Assembly: GCF_001113365.1 (NCBI RefSeq) | Contig: NZ_CKYA01000002.1 | Span: forward strand, 299,312-363,311 | Length of the DNA stretch: 64,000 nt | From: Streptococcus pneumoniae | GTDB lineage: Bacteria > Bacillota > Bacilli > Lactobacillales > Streptococcaceae | Reading direction: 5' to 3' | Position numbers and translations under genes: made by a program | The notes under the pieces: model-generated | Told to the model about the DNA's origin: nothing | What the model saw: only the letters and a program-made list of their open reading frames with translations | The model's database searches: none | Shown: one piece after another, positions 1 through 7,238 of the stretch | Layout: each line of letters opens with the position of its first letter | Numbering within the stretch: the stretch's first letter is position 1

Positions 1-40
1 GCTATTTTTAAAACAGAAATTGAGGATAGGAACTATTGAA

Positions 41-64
41 AGATCGGAGCAATCCGGTCTTTTT
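41..64 (+). terminator. Rho-independent terminator of the upstream gene
   Basis: A short stem with the loop GCAA (arms AGATCGGA and TCCGGTCT, one wobble) is followed directly by a T run. The same 20-base hairpin core recurs at 467-486. The gene it ends lies outside the window. Confidence 0.75.
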
Positions 65-106
65 ATATAAAGAAATTGCATATATAAAGAAATTGCATAT
101 AAATAG

Positions 107-135
107 TTGACAGCGTTTTCTTAAAGTCTTATAAT
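107..135 (+). promoter_or_regulatory. Consensus sigma-A promoter of the small-peptide unit
   Basis: TTGACA (107-112) and TATAAT (130-135) are separated by exactly 17 bp, a perfect vegetative promoter. It drives the stretch that holds the 6-codon ORF at 181 and the 51-codon ORF at 271. Confidence 0.85.
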
Positions 136-180
136 AAAAATATAACAGTAGAAAATAAAACTGATATGGAAAGGAGAAAT

Positions 181-201
181 ATGATTAAACAGCTGTTGTA
201 A
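181..201 (+). CDS. Possible 6-codon leader peptide (MIKQLL)
   Basis: An ATG follows AAAGGAGA at good spacing but reaches a stop after six codons. Read past that TAA, the same frame continues for another 15 codons (VDFIISLE...) before TGA, so this could be a short leader peptide or a small peptide gene broken by a nonsense codon. It lies between a consensus promoter and the 51-codon ORF at 271. No function can be assigned. Confidence 0.25.
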   Translation: MIKQLL

Positions 202-270
202 GTGGATTTTATTATTTCATTGGAAGTTGGGATTGATATATCTCCATGAATAGATAGTAGGAGGAAAGAG

Positions 271-426
271 ATGCAAAAAAAGGATGTTTATCTAATCTGT
301 GTGACCATGATTATCTGTTCAATTATTATAGGGTTGATTATAGGAAGTTTTATTTTGCATGGTCTTGAAGATATTGCTGACATCATTAACCACGGCTTGC
401 TGATAATCAATCAATCTATCCATTGA
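271..426 (+). CDS. Small single-pass membrane peptide, 51 aa, unknown
   Basis: ATG at 271 has a strong AGGAGG at 259-264. The 51-residue product begins MQKKDVYL, then has one hydrophobic segment (about residues 7-30, rich in Ile/Leu/Cys/Gly), then a short amphipathic tail containing two His. It is transcribed from the consensus promoter at 107 and closed by the terminator at 463, so the unit is independent of its neighbours. I do not recognise a family. Size and topology resemble small membrane-active peptides (type I toxin-like or regulatory), but nothing in the sequence proves this. The good RBS and clean promoter and terminator argue that it is expressed. Confidence 0.6.
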   Translation: MQKKDVYLICVTMIICSIIIGLIIGSFILHGLEDIADIINHGLLIINQSIH

Positions 427-462
427 TTGACAAGAGCTATTCATTTTTACATTTTATGGATC

Positions 463-494
463 AAACAGATCGGAGCAATCCGGTCTGTTTCTTA
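463..494 (+). terminator. Terminator after the 51-aa peptide gene
   Basis: Arms AAACAGATCGGA and TCCGGTCTGTTT around a GCAA loop, followed by a T-rich tract. Its 20-base core is identical to the terminator at 41-60, so the small-peptide unit is bracketed by copies of one hairpin. Confidence 0.8.
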
Positions 495-604
495 TTACAA
501 GACTGTGATAGTTTACATTTTTATAATAAAAGTCTTAAAGTCTTGCTTATTTTTGTATTAAATTATAAAATAGAAAGTATAAAAGAATAAAAGAGGTTTT
601 GAAA

Positions 605-865
605 ATGTCTGAAAAACAAATGAAAGTGTTGGGCTGGGCAGCGACATTTATGTCTGTTATGATGTATGTGTCATATTTCCCACAAATCATGAATAATCTT
701 GCCGGTCAAAAAGGCAACTTCATTCAACCCCTAGTCGCAGCTATCAACTGTAGTCTCTGGGTTTACTATGGTCTTTTCAAGAAGGAAAGAGATATTCCAC
801 TTGCAGCTGCTAATGCACCAGGTATCGTTTTTGGTTTAGTAACAGCTATTACGGCATTGATTTAA
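605..865 (+). CDS. SemiSWEET-type sugar transporter
   Basis: An 86-residue membrane protein with three predicted transmembrane helices and a PQ motif (YFPQI, Pro26-Gln27). These features match bacterial SemiSWEETs (MtN3/saliva, PQ-loop family), which work as homodimers to move sugars down their gradient across the membrane. Length is typical for one three-helix repeat. I choose ATG 605 over the in-frame TTG at 599 because AGAGG at 592-596 lies 8 nt before it. The gene stands alone. The mannose-6-phosphate isomerase gene follows after about 260 bp, which loosely fits a sugar context. The substrate cannot be told from sequence. Confidence 0.85.
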   Translation: MSEKQMKVLGWAATFMSVMMYVSYFPQIMNNLAGQKGNFIQPLVAAINCSLWVYYGLFKKERDIPLAAANAPGIVFGLVTAITALI

Positions 866-1056
866 AAAGAAGACTGGTTTCAGTTTTGTTCGTTTATGAA
901 AATAGATGCTTCATTAAAGTAATTTTTGAATGAGAGTTGAGGGAAAAAGTCCAGTGACAGCTAGCTTTACGAGAGTCTTTTATGTTCGTCTCTATCAAAG
1001 AAAAAAGTATATCGTTACTATTTTTATAAAATATTCTCCCTACTTTATAAGATGTT

Positions 1057-1085
1057 AAAAAGAGTTCAATTCGAACTCTTTTTTT
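1057..1085 (+). terminator. Terminator between SemiSWEET gene and manA
   Basis: AAAAAGAGTTC and GAACTCTTTTT form an 11-bp stem around AATTC with a T run. The preceding 866-1050 stretch shows nothing I can name. Confidence 0.75.
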
Positions 1086-1093
1086 GCTATAAT
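1065..1093 (+). promoter_or_regulatory. Probable manA promoter inside the terminator
   Basis: TTCAAT (1065-1070) and TATAAT (1088-1093) with a 17-bp spacer. The -35 element sits in the stem of the preceding terminator, so terminator and promoter share sequence. Confidence 0.6.
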
Positions 1094-1123
1094 GAAGGAA
1101 GAAAAATCAGACAGGAGATCAAG

Positions 1124-2068
1124 ATGTCAGAACCATTATTTTTACAATCAGTTATGCAAGAAAAAATCTGGGGGGGAACCAAGCTACGTGATGAGTTTGT
1201 CTACGACATCCCAAGTGAAAAAATCGGAGAATATTGGGCCATCTCAGCCCATCCAAATGGAGTCTCTAAAGTTGCCAATGGTCGCTACGAGGGAACAGAT
1301 CTAGCTAGTTTGTATGCGGAACACCGCGAATTGTTTGGCAACCGTCCAGAGCCTGTATTTCCGCTTTTGACCAAAATCCTCGATGCCAACGACTGGCTCA
1401 GTGTTCAAGTTCATCCAGACGATGCATATGGGTTAGAACATGAAGGTGAACTAGGTAAAACAGAGTGCTGGTACATTATTGCAGCGGATGAAGGTTCAGA
1501 GATTATCTACGGGCATAATGCCAAATCAAAAGAAGAACTCCGCCAGCAAATCAAGGACAAGAATTGGGATGCTTTGTTGACAAAAGTACCAGTTAAAGCT
1601 GGAGATTTCTTCTATGTACCAAGCGGCACCATGCACGCTATCGGATCAGGAATTTTGATCCTTGAAACCCAACAATCTAGTGACACCACCTATCGCGTCT
1701 ATGACTTTGACCGTAAGGATGATAAGGGCAACTTGCGTGAACTTCACCTTGAAAAATCCATTGATGTATTGAACATTGGTGAGCCTGCAAATAGCCGTCC
1801 TGTAACTGTTAAAGCAGATGATTTGCGTTCCACTCTCCTTGTATCCAATGATTTCTTTGCAGTTTACAAGTGGGAAATTACTGGAAAAGTTGACTTCAAA
1901 AAGACAGCTGACTACAGCTTATTCAGTGTCTTAGCTGGTCAAGGTCAACTGACTGTTGACGGAAAAAACTATCCAATCCAAAAAGGCAGCCACTTTATCC
2001 TACCAAGTGATGTTGAAGCTTGGACTCTGGAAGGGCAAGGTTTGGAATTGATTGTTAGTCATCCATAA
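1124..2068 (+). CDS. manA: Mannose-6-phosphate isomerase, class I
   Basis: A 314-residue protein matching low-GC Gram-positive ManA (cupin-fold, zinc-dependent), which interconverts mannose 6-phosphate and fructose 6-phosphate in the cytoplasm. Visible family motifs are VQVHPDD in the first third, the metal-binding cupin region VPSGTMHAIGSG and ETQQSSDTTYRVYDFDR. Length is normal for the short Bacillus/Streptococcus type. The frame extends upstream to 1052, but ATG 1124 is chosen because AGGAG (1113-1117) precedes it and family homology starts there (MSEPLFL). It is monocistronic between two hairpins and would feed PTS-imported mannose into glycolysis. Confidence 0.95.
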   Translation: MSEPLFLQSVMQEKIWGGTKLRDEFVYDIPSEKIGEYWAISAHPNGVSKVANGRYEGTDLASLYAEHRELFGNRPEPVFPLLTKILDANDWLSVQVHPDDAYGLEHEGELGKTECWYIIAADEGSEIIYGHNAKSKEELRQQIKDKNWDALLTKVPVKAGDFFYVPSGTMHAIGSGILILETQQSSDTTYRVYDFDRKDDKGNLRELHLEKSIDVLNIGEPANSRPVTVKADDLRSTLLVSNDFFAVYKWEITGKVDFKKTADYSLFSVLAGQGQLTVDGKNYPIQKGSHFILPSDVEAWTLEGQGLELIVSHP

Positions 2069-2073
2069 AAAAG

Positions 2074-2104
2074 AAAGGGCCTGAGTTCATACTCAAGTCC
2101 TTTT
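2074..2104. terminator. Bidirectional terminator between manA and the NSS gene
   Basis: A GC-containing stem with TGAGT/ACTCA at its top, flanked by an A run on the left and a T run on the right, sits between convergent genes and can end transcription in both directions. Confidence 0.75.
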
Positions 2105-2107
2105 TGA

Positions 2108-3448
2108 TTACATAAATTGGGCGATAAAGACCACGATGATGATGATTGGAATGACGAAACGAAGAAGGAAGAGCCAGACTTGGAACAGTCCCTGTTTCCA
2201 TGCTCTTTCATCGAGATGGAGTTCCTCCATTGCAAGAGCCTTTTTAAAGATATAGCCTGTAAAAAGTGAAAGGCAGAGAGCTCCAAATGGCATGAGGAGA
2301 TTGGAAACCAAGAAGTCCATAGCGTCAAAGAAGGTCTTCCCAAAGATGTGAACATCCGCCATGACACCGTAAGATAGGGCTGAAGGAATTCCAAAGACAA
2401 AGGTCAAGATTCCTAAAATGGTGCTCCATTTGGCACGTTTGCTGTTGTCCTGGTTGGTGATATTGCCCACATTGATTTCCAGCATAACGACGGAAGAAGT
2501 GACCGTCGCAAAGAGGAAGAGCAAGAGGAAGAGGATGTAGAAAATGGTTCCAAAAGGCATCTTGTCAAAGAGTTGAGGCAAGACGATAAAGAGTAAGCTC
2601 GGTCCCCCTTCAGACTGGATATTGAAGGCTGACATAGCTGGGAAAATGGCGAGACCTGCCATGATGGATACCGAGATATTCATGGCTACGATGGAGATTC
2701 CTGACTGGACTAGATTGGTTTTCTTATCCAAATAAGAAGCATAGGTCAGCATGGCTGTAACCCCTAATGAGAGGGCAAAGAAAGATTGTCCCAGAGCATA
2801 GAGGAGACCAGCACTTGTCAGCTTAGAGAAGTCTGGTTTGAGGAAGTAAAGAACCCCTTCCATGGCATTTGGCAAACTGAGAGAGCGTCCAATGATGACG
2901 ACAAAGATGATAAAGAGCAGAGGCATCATGACTTTCGAAGCTCTTTCAATCCCTTTTTGAACACCACGTGATACAATAAAGATATTCAATAAGATAAAAG
3001 CAGCTTGAGCTCCTAGAGCAATGGCTGGATTTGAAATGATTGAAGTAAATAACTGAGCATAATCACCAGTTCCGCTAAGTTGGAACAATTTTCCAAACTC
3101 AATGCCTAGATAGACTAAAATCCAGCCTCCAATAACACTGTAGAAAGATAAGAGGATAAAGAGGGCAAAGGCACCAATCCAACCGATAAAGTTGTACTTA
3201 CTATTCTTGCCTAGTTTTCCAAAGGTTTTGATAGCTGAGACACCAGCACTTCGGCCGAGAGCAAATTCAGCCAGCAATAGGGGGAAACCGATTAAAATAG
3301 TGGAAATGAGAAAGACTAGTAAAAAGCCTCCTCCACCGTTAGCAGCAGTCATGTAGGGGAATTTCCAAACGGCTCCAAGTCCGATGGCTGAACCAGCAGA
3401 TGCTAGGATAAAGCCCAGTTTAGAACCCCATTGCGATTTTTCAGACAT
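2108..3448 (-). CDS. Sodium-dependent transporter, NSS family
   Basis: A 446-residue polytopic membrane protein of the neurotransmitter:sodium symporter family (LeuT-fold, SNF), expected to import an amino acid with Na+. The diagnostic first helix GSAIGLGAVWKFPY and the following NGGGGFLLVFL stretch are present, with about 11 hydrophobic segments in all. Bacterial members of this length usually have 11 helices. ATG at 3448 is preceded by AGGAG, and upstream in-frame codons to 3511 are leader. The gene has its own promoter (3555-3583) and a roughly 100-nt structured leader. It runs divergently from the MerR gene and convergently with manA. Substrate unknown. Confidence 0.9.
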   Translation of the reverse strand: MSEKSQWGSKLGFILASAGSAIGLGAVWKFPYMTAANGGGGFLLVFLISTILIGFPLLLAEFALGRSAGVSAIKTFGKLGKNSKYNFIGWIGAFALFILLSFYSVIGGWILVYLGIEFGKLFQLSGTGDYAQLFTSIISNPAIALGAQAAFILLNIFIVSRGVQKGIERASKVMMPLLFIIFVVIIGRSLSLPNAMEGVLYFLKPDFSKLTSAGLLYALGQSFFALSLGVTAMLTYASYLDKKTNLVQSGISIVAMNISVSIMAGLAIFPAMSAFNIQSEGGPSLLFIVLPQLFDKMPFGTIFYILFLLLFLFATVTSSVVMLEINVGNITNQDNSKRAKWSTILGILTFVFGIPSALSYGVMADVHIFGKTFFDAMDFLVSNLLMPFGALCLSLFTGYIFKKALAMEELHLDERAWKQGLFQVWLFLLRFVIPIIIIVVFIAQFM

Positions 3449-3548
3449 AGTTAAACTCCTAAAATTAGTGTTACAAAAGAAAAAGCTACTGCCCTTGACA
3501 AATAGCCTCATCAGTACTCAAAGTGAGCGTTTCTTTTGATTGATAGAC
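3449..3548 (-). promoter_or_regulatory. Structured 5' leader of the NSS transporter (candidate cis-RNA)
   Basis: On the minus strand the roughly 100-nt leader between promoter and ATG contains a small CUCA/UGAG hairpin and then a stem pairing AGUACUG with CAGUAGCU (plus-strand 3484-3518), followed at once by a U-rich run. An alternative pairing GGCUA/UAGC is possible in the same region. Mutually exclusive helices ahead of a U tract look like an attenuator. I do not recognise a named riboswitch class. Confidence 0.45.
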
Positions 3549-3554
3549 TTGACT

Positions 3555-3583
3555 ATCCTATCATGTTTTCTAAGGTCTGTCAA
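3555..3583 (-). promoter_or_regulatory. Promoter of the NSS transporter gene
   Basis: On the minus strand TTGACA (3578-3583) and TAGGAT (3555-3560) are separated by 17 bp. The predicted start near 3548 creates the leader described separately. Confidence 0.7.
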
Positions 3584-3632
3584 GAAAACCATTTTCATGT
3601 TATGATAAAGTAAAAAAATTTCGCAAAAACGC

Positions 3633-3663
3633 TTGACTCTAACCTAAGGGGAGGGGTTATACT
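3633..3663 (+). promoter_or_regulatory. MerR-type promoter/operator with 19-bp spacer
   Basis: TTGACT (3633-3638) and TATACT (3658-3663) are 19 bp apart, the over-long spacing typical of MerR-activated promoters. The spacer holds the inverted repeat TAACC (3640-3644)/GGTTA (3655-3659). It lies upstream of the MerR/TipA-like gene at 3798, which suggests autoregulation. Confidence 0.8.
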
Positions 3664-3672
3664 ATCATTGTA

Positions 3673-3785
3673 ATACTCTTCGAAAATCTCTTCAAACCAC
3701 GTCAGCTTTATCTGCAACCTCAAAGCTGTGCTTTGAGCAACCTGCGGCTAGCTTCCTAGTTTGCTCTTTGATTTTCATTGAGTAT
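3673..3785 (+). repeat. BOX element (boxA/boxC, no full boxB)
   Basis: Begins with the boxA sequence ATACTCTTCGAAAATC and ends with the boxC end TTTTCATTGAGTAT. The repeat lies between the MerR-type promoter and the merR start codon, so it is transcribed as part of the merR 5' leader. Confidence 0.9.
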
Positions 3786-3797
3786 AAGGAGGAAATC

Positions 3798-4538
3798 ATG
3801 TACCATATAAAAGAAGCTGCCCAGCTTTCGGGTGTCTCTGTCAAGACTCTGCACCACTACGACAAGATAGGGCTTTTGGTTCCTTTAAAGTCGGAAAACG
3901 GCTATCGAACCTATAATCAGGAGGATTTGGAACGCCTTCAGGTCATTCTTTACTACAAATATCTAGGCTTTTCTTTAGAAAAGATAGCAGAGCTATTAAA
4001 GGAAGAAAGGACAGATTTGTTGCCTCATTTGACCAGGCAGTTGGACTATTTGACTCGAGAAAGGCAACATCTGGATACCTTGATTTCCACATTGCAAAAA
4101 ACCATTCAAGAACAAAAAGGAGAAAGAGAAATGAGCATTCAAGAGAAATTTGCTGGATTTAACTACCAAGACCATCAAAAATACCACCAAGAGGCGGTAG
4201 AGAAGTATGGACAAGAAGTCATGGACCAAGCTCTCGAACGCCAAAAAGGTCACGAAGATGAGGCTACGGCTGCCTTCAACCAAGTTTTTCAAGCATTGGC
4301 ACAAAATCTTCAAGCTGGTCTACCTGTAACAGCAACCGAAAATCAAGAAGAAGCTGCTAAACTCTTGCAAGCCATTCGTACTTATGGATTCGACTGTACT
4401 ATTGAAGTCTTCGGTCATATCGGTAAAGGCTACGTCTACAACCCAGAGTTTAAGGAAAACATTGACAAGTTTGGATCTGGAACAGCCCAGTACACATCAG
4501 ATGTCATTGCTCACTATGTCCAAACTCAGACAAAATAA
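3798..4538 (+). CDS. MerR-family multidrug-sensing regulator, TipA-like
   Basis: A 246-residue regulator. Residues 1-70 form a MerR winged helix (IKEAAQLSGVSVKTLHHYDKIG), then a coiled-coil dimerisation helix (about 75-110), then a C-terminal TipAS-type domain (FAGFNYQDHQKYHQEAVEKYG onwards) that in TipA and Mta binds drugs or peptides. ATG 3798 follows GGAGG. The frame runs upstream into the BOX repeat, but that part is not coding. Its own promoter has the MerR hallmark 19-bp spacer, so positive autoregulation on ligand binding is likely. An internal RBS and ATG at 4131 could yield a separate C-terminal domain, as in Streptomyces tipA. Confidence 0.9.
   Translation: MYHIKEAAQLSGVSVKTLHHYDKIGLLVPLKSENGYRTYNQEDLERLQVILYYKYLGFSLEKIAELLKEERTDLLPHLTRQLDYLTRERQHLDTLISTLQKTIQEQKGEREMSIQEKFAGFNYQDHQKYHQEAVEKYGQEVMDQALERQKGHEDEATAAFNQVFQALAQNLQAGLPVTATENQEEAAKLLQAIRTYGFDCTIEVFGHIGKGYVYNPEFKENIDKFGSGTAQYTSDVIAHYVQTQTK
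4117..4538 (+). other. Internal RBS and start for a TipAS-like short product
   Basis: Within merR, AAGGAG (4117-4122) lies 8 nt before an in-frame ATG at 4131 (codon 112). Translation from there would give a 135-residue protein that is exactly the ligand-binding domain without the DNA-binding helix. Streptomyces lividans tipA is known to make such a short form from an internal start. Use of this start here is inferred. Confidence 0.5.
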
Positions 4539-4565
4539 AATCGGAGGAGTATTCTTCCGATTTTT
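4537..4565 (+). terminator. Terminator after the MerR gene
   Basis: AAAATCGGA pairs with TCCGATTTT around GGAGTATTCT. A-rich and T-rich flanks make it usable from both sides, and the next gene on the minus strand ends at 4580. Confidence 0.8.
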
Positions 4566-4579
4566 ACTAAATTCAAGCA

Positions 4580-5101
4580 CTACTTGCTTAATAATTTTTC
4601 TACTACATTTAGTTTTCGCATGGTCAAATCTACATTGAAAAGCTTTTCAAGATAGTTAGTACTGAGCTTTTTTCGTTTTGCAGTTCTAGGGAGATAGAGG
4701 TAGAGACAGTGGTTACCGATACAAATTTCTTCTTCACCGTAATCAATTTTCAATTTTTCTAAAGGGAGACTTTGAATAGATTCTTGATAAAAAATCACGT
4801 GTATACGGTCATAAAGATAGTGTTCTCCAAACGGGTTTTCTTGGACAATGTTTTTAAAAATATCCTTATTCTTAATGATTATTTTGAGATTGGCTCCAAT
4901 CTTTTCCTTTATTAGAGTATGAACCTGTTCTCGTATTTCTTCGAGAGCTAAGTTACTTTCAAGAATAATATTTCCACTTTGAATATAAGTTCGAACTTGT
5001 TGAAAACCAGCTTCTGTCAAGATATCTACTAGATAAGACATTTTAGGGATAGCATTTTTTCCATTAGGAGTCACTCCCCTTAGCAAGATAATATGTTCCA
5101 A
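4580..5101 (-). CDS. DUF1697 family protein
   Basis: A 173-residue soluble protein of the DUF1697 family: N-terminal EHIILLRGVTPNGKNAIPKM and the central segment GFQQVRTYIQSGNIILES are typical. The biochemical role of this family is not established. The start is a TTG (5099-5101) preceded by AAGGAAG, and no ATG fits the conserved N-terminus. It lies 48 bp downstream of the flavoprotein gene on the same strand, so the two are probably cotranscribed. Confidence 0.85.
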   Translation of the reverse strand: MEHIILLRGVTPNGKNAIPKMSYLVDILTEAGFQQVRTYIQSGNIILESNLALEEIREQVHTLIKEKIGANLKIIIKNKDIFKNIVQENPFGEHYLYDRIHVIFYQESIQSLPLEKLKIDYGEEEICIGNHCLYLYLPRTAKRKKLSTNYLEKLFNVDLTMRKLNVVEKLLSK

Positions 5102-5149
5102 AGGACTTCCTTTCTTTTGGGGCTGATTTAGCCATTGAATAATTTAGAT

Positions 5150-6322
5150 TTAGATTGGATTTGCCCCCGCCACCCAGCCAGTGCAGAGAGCAGAAGTGAT
5201 GTTAAACCCACCTGTGTGGGCGTTAATATCCATGACCTCGCCTGCAAAGTGGAGTCCAGGTACCAGCTTACTTTCAAGGGTTTTAGGGTTGATTTCCTTA
5301 AGACTGACACCACCCTTGGTGACAAAGGACTTGGCAAGAGACATTTTACCAGTTACAGGAATTTTAAGTTCCTTGATAGACTGGATAAGTTGCTCACCTT
5401 CCTTTTCAGTCAGTTGTTTGACTTTTTCAGGATAGCCTTGCACAAAAAATTCTGCCAAGCGTTCTGGAAGCAAAGTTTTTAAAGCGTTTTTCAAGGATTT
5501 TTCACGATTTTCTTCTAGGAATGCAGCCAAGTCCTTCTCAGAAAGTTGAGGGAAAACATCCAGTGAGAGAACCTCCCCACCCTTGACAAAGCTAGACATA
5601 CGCAGAGCAGCAGGGCCAGACAAACCAAAGTGGGTAAAAAGCAGATCGTGTGTGATGACATGTTTTCCATAGCTTAAGGTCACATCGTCCAATGAAATTC
5701 CTTGCAAGGCCTTGTGTGGAAAATCTGTCAACAAAGGACTTTCAGCAGCTTCAAGCTCGGTGATGGTATGTTTGAAATGGCGGGCAATCTCGTGACCAAA
5801 ACCAGTCGAACCAGTAGAAGGATAGGATTTCCCACCAGTTGTGACAATGAGTTTATTACAAGTGAAGCTTTGGTCTGCGGACTTAAGGATAAACTGATCA
5901 TCTACTTTTTTAACAGAAACGATTTCTATTTGAGTAGCAACTTGGCCGCCTAGCTCAGTGATTTTCTTTTCTAAGGCCTCGATAATGGTTCGAGATTTGT
6001 CACTAGCAGGAAAGACGCGTCCGTGGTCCTCGACTTTAAGTTTAACCCCATTTTCCGTAAAAAAGTTAATGATATCATGGTTATCAAACTGGGAGAAGAC
6101 ACTGTATAAAAAGCGTCCATTTCCAGGAATTCCAGCTAGCAGGTCATCCAAACTACCATTGTTGGTTACATTGCAACGACCACCACCAGTACCAGCTAAT
6201 TTTTTTCCGAGTTTCCGATTTTTTTCGATGAGAAGAGTTTTCTGACCATAAAAGCTACTGGAAATGGTAGCCATCATGCCCGCAGGCCCTCCACCGATGA
6301 CAATAGTATCAAAATGTTTCAT
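5150..6322 (-). CDS. FAD-dependent oxidoreductase, HI0933/BaiN-like
   Basis: A 390-residue flavoprotein of the HI0933/YhiN/BaiN family. The N-terminal Rossmann motif is TIVIGGGPAGMMATISS. Further marks are GTGGGRCNVTN after the dinucleotide fold, TGGKSYPSTGSTGFG in the middle, and a C-terminal second FAD contact (HFAGEVMDINAHTGGFN). The physiological substrate of this family is not settled. The ATG at 6322 has no recognisable Shine-Dalgarno. Instead an extended -10 (TGGTACAAT) ends 6 nt before it, so the mRNA should begin at the A of the start codon (leaderless). DUF1697 follows 48 bp downstream. Confidence 0.88.
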   Translation of the reverse strand: MKHFDTIVIGGGPAGMMATISSSFYGQKTLLIEKNRKLGKKLAGTGGGRCNVTNNGSLDDLLAGIPGNGRFLYSVFSQFDNHDIINFFTENGVKLKVEDHGRVFPASDKSRTIIEALEKKITELGGQVATQIEIVSVKKVDDQFILKSADQSFTCNKLIVTTGGKSYPSTGSTGFGHEIARHFKHTITELEAAESPLLTDFPHKALQGISLDDVTLSYGKHVITHDLLFTHFGLSGPAALRMSSFVKGGEVLSLDVFPQLSEKDLAAFLEENREKSLKNALKTLLPERLAEFFVQGYPEKVKQLTEKEGEQLIQSIKELKIPVTGKMSLAKSFVTKGGVSLKEINPKTLESKLVPGLHFAGEVMDINAHTGGFNITSALCTGWVAGANPI

Positions 6323-6328
6323 AGATCT

Positions 6329-6337
6329 ATTGTACCA
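6329..6337 (-). promoter_or_regulatory. Extended -10 promoter for a leaderless transcript
   Basis: TGGTACAAT on the minus strand, with only six bases between the hexamer and the ATG at 6322, places +1 on the start codon. The -35 region falls in the upstream terminator's U tract and hairpin, so the TGn extension probably carries the promoter. Confidence 0.65.
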
Positions 6338-6368
6338 CAAAAAACAAGAGATGCTCGACATCTCTTGT
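6338..6368 (-). terminator. Terminator after the DegV gene
   Basis: ACAAGAGATG and CATCTCTTGT form a 10-bp stem around CTCGA, followed on the minus strand by six T. It abuts the promoter of the next gene. Confidence 0.85.
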
Positions 6369-6379
6369 TGCTAATGATC

Positions 6380-7225
6380 TTAGTTGATTTCATATCCCAT
6401 CAACAAACCGCCATCTTCTGCATAGAAACTGCAGAGACCAGATGTCGGGAGAATTTTAATATCCGCCTGTGGGAAGGTTTCTCGAATTCGCTCTGAGAGC
6501 TGTTGACAACATTTCTCGTTATTACGTTGGGCCATGACGATACGGCCACCAGTATATCCTGCTTTCACTAGCTCTTCATAGGCTGCTTGAACTGATTTCT
6601 TTGGTCCTCTTGCTTTTTGTAGCAATTCAAGGGTTCCAGTTTCACTAGCTTCTCCGACCATACGGATATTTAGAAGGCCAACGACCGTACCGATAAGCTT
6701 GCTCAAACGGCCGTTCTTCACCAAGTTATCGACTTTGGCTAGGACAAAAAGTAACTTGGTTTTTTCTTGATAGGCAGTGATAGCTTCAACCACTTCTTCA
6801 AAAGATAAGCCCTGGTCGATCAAGTCATTCAATTTTTCTACGAGCAAGTCAACTTCCCCACCAGCAGACAAACTATCAATTACATGAATTTTAGTATCAG
6901 GATGTTCTTCCAGATAAATATTTTTTGCTAGTTGAGCACTATTGTGGCTGCCAGAGAGAGTACCAGTGATGGTTACTAGGAAAATATTTTTGGCACCTTC
7001 AAATGCTCGCAAATAATCATCTGGGCTTGGACAAGCTGATTTTGAAGCTTCTGCGGTTGCATACATGGTTTCCATCATTTGGTCAATGTCAAGACTGGCA
7101 TCATCAACAAAGACCTGATCAGCTACTTGAATGGTTAAGGGAACACTCACAAAGGTCGTATCAATAGCTGGTGTTGCCAGCTGACGATAATCACAACCAG
7201 AGTCAGCAATAATCTTCCAAGTCAT
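6380..7225 (-). CDS. DegV family fatty-acid-binding protein (FakB-like)
   Basis: A 281-residue DegV protein. DegV/FakB proteins hold one fatty acid while the kinase FakA phosphorylates it, feeding exogenous fatty acids into phospholipid synthesis. Seen here: N-terminal WKIIADSGCDYRQL, the loop TGTLSGSHNSA with the conserved Ser that contacts the carboxylate, HVIDSLSAGGE, and the C-terminal FYAEDGGLLMGYEI. Pneumococcus has several FakB paralogues; I believe this locus corresponds to one of them but cannot assign the number. An 8-bp inverted repeat lies just upstream, next to the divergent TetR gene, and may be its operator. Confidence 0.88.
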   Translation of the reverse strand: MTWKIIADSGCDYRQLATPAIDTTFVSVPLTIQVADQVFVDDASLDIDQMMETMYATAEASKSACPSPDDYLRAFEGAKNIFLVTITGTLSGSHNSAQLAKNIYLEEHPDTKIHVIDSLSAGGEVDLLVEKLNDLIDQGLSFEEVVEAITAYQEKTKLLFVLAKVDNLVKNGRLSKLIGTVVGLLNIRMVGEASETGTLELLQKARGPKKSVQAAYEELVKAGYTGGRIVMAQRNNEKCCQQLSERIRETFPQADIKILPTSGLCSFYAEDGGLLMGYEIN

Positions 7226-7238
7226 AGAAATTCTCCAT

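Noticed and set aside
1052..1123. N-terminal extension of ManA
   Set aside because: These codons fall in the terminator and promoter, and homology and the RBS both start at 1124.
2059..2400. 113-codon minus-strand ORF
   Set aside because: It lies in another frame of the NSS transporter gene and runs over its terminator.
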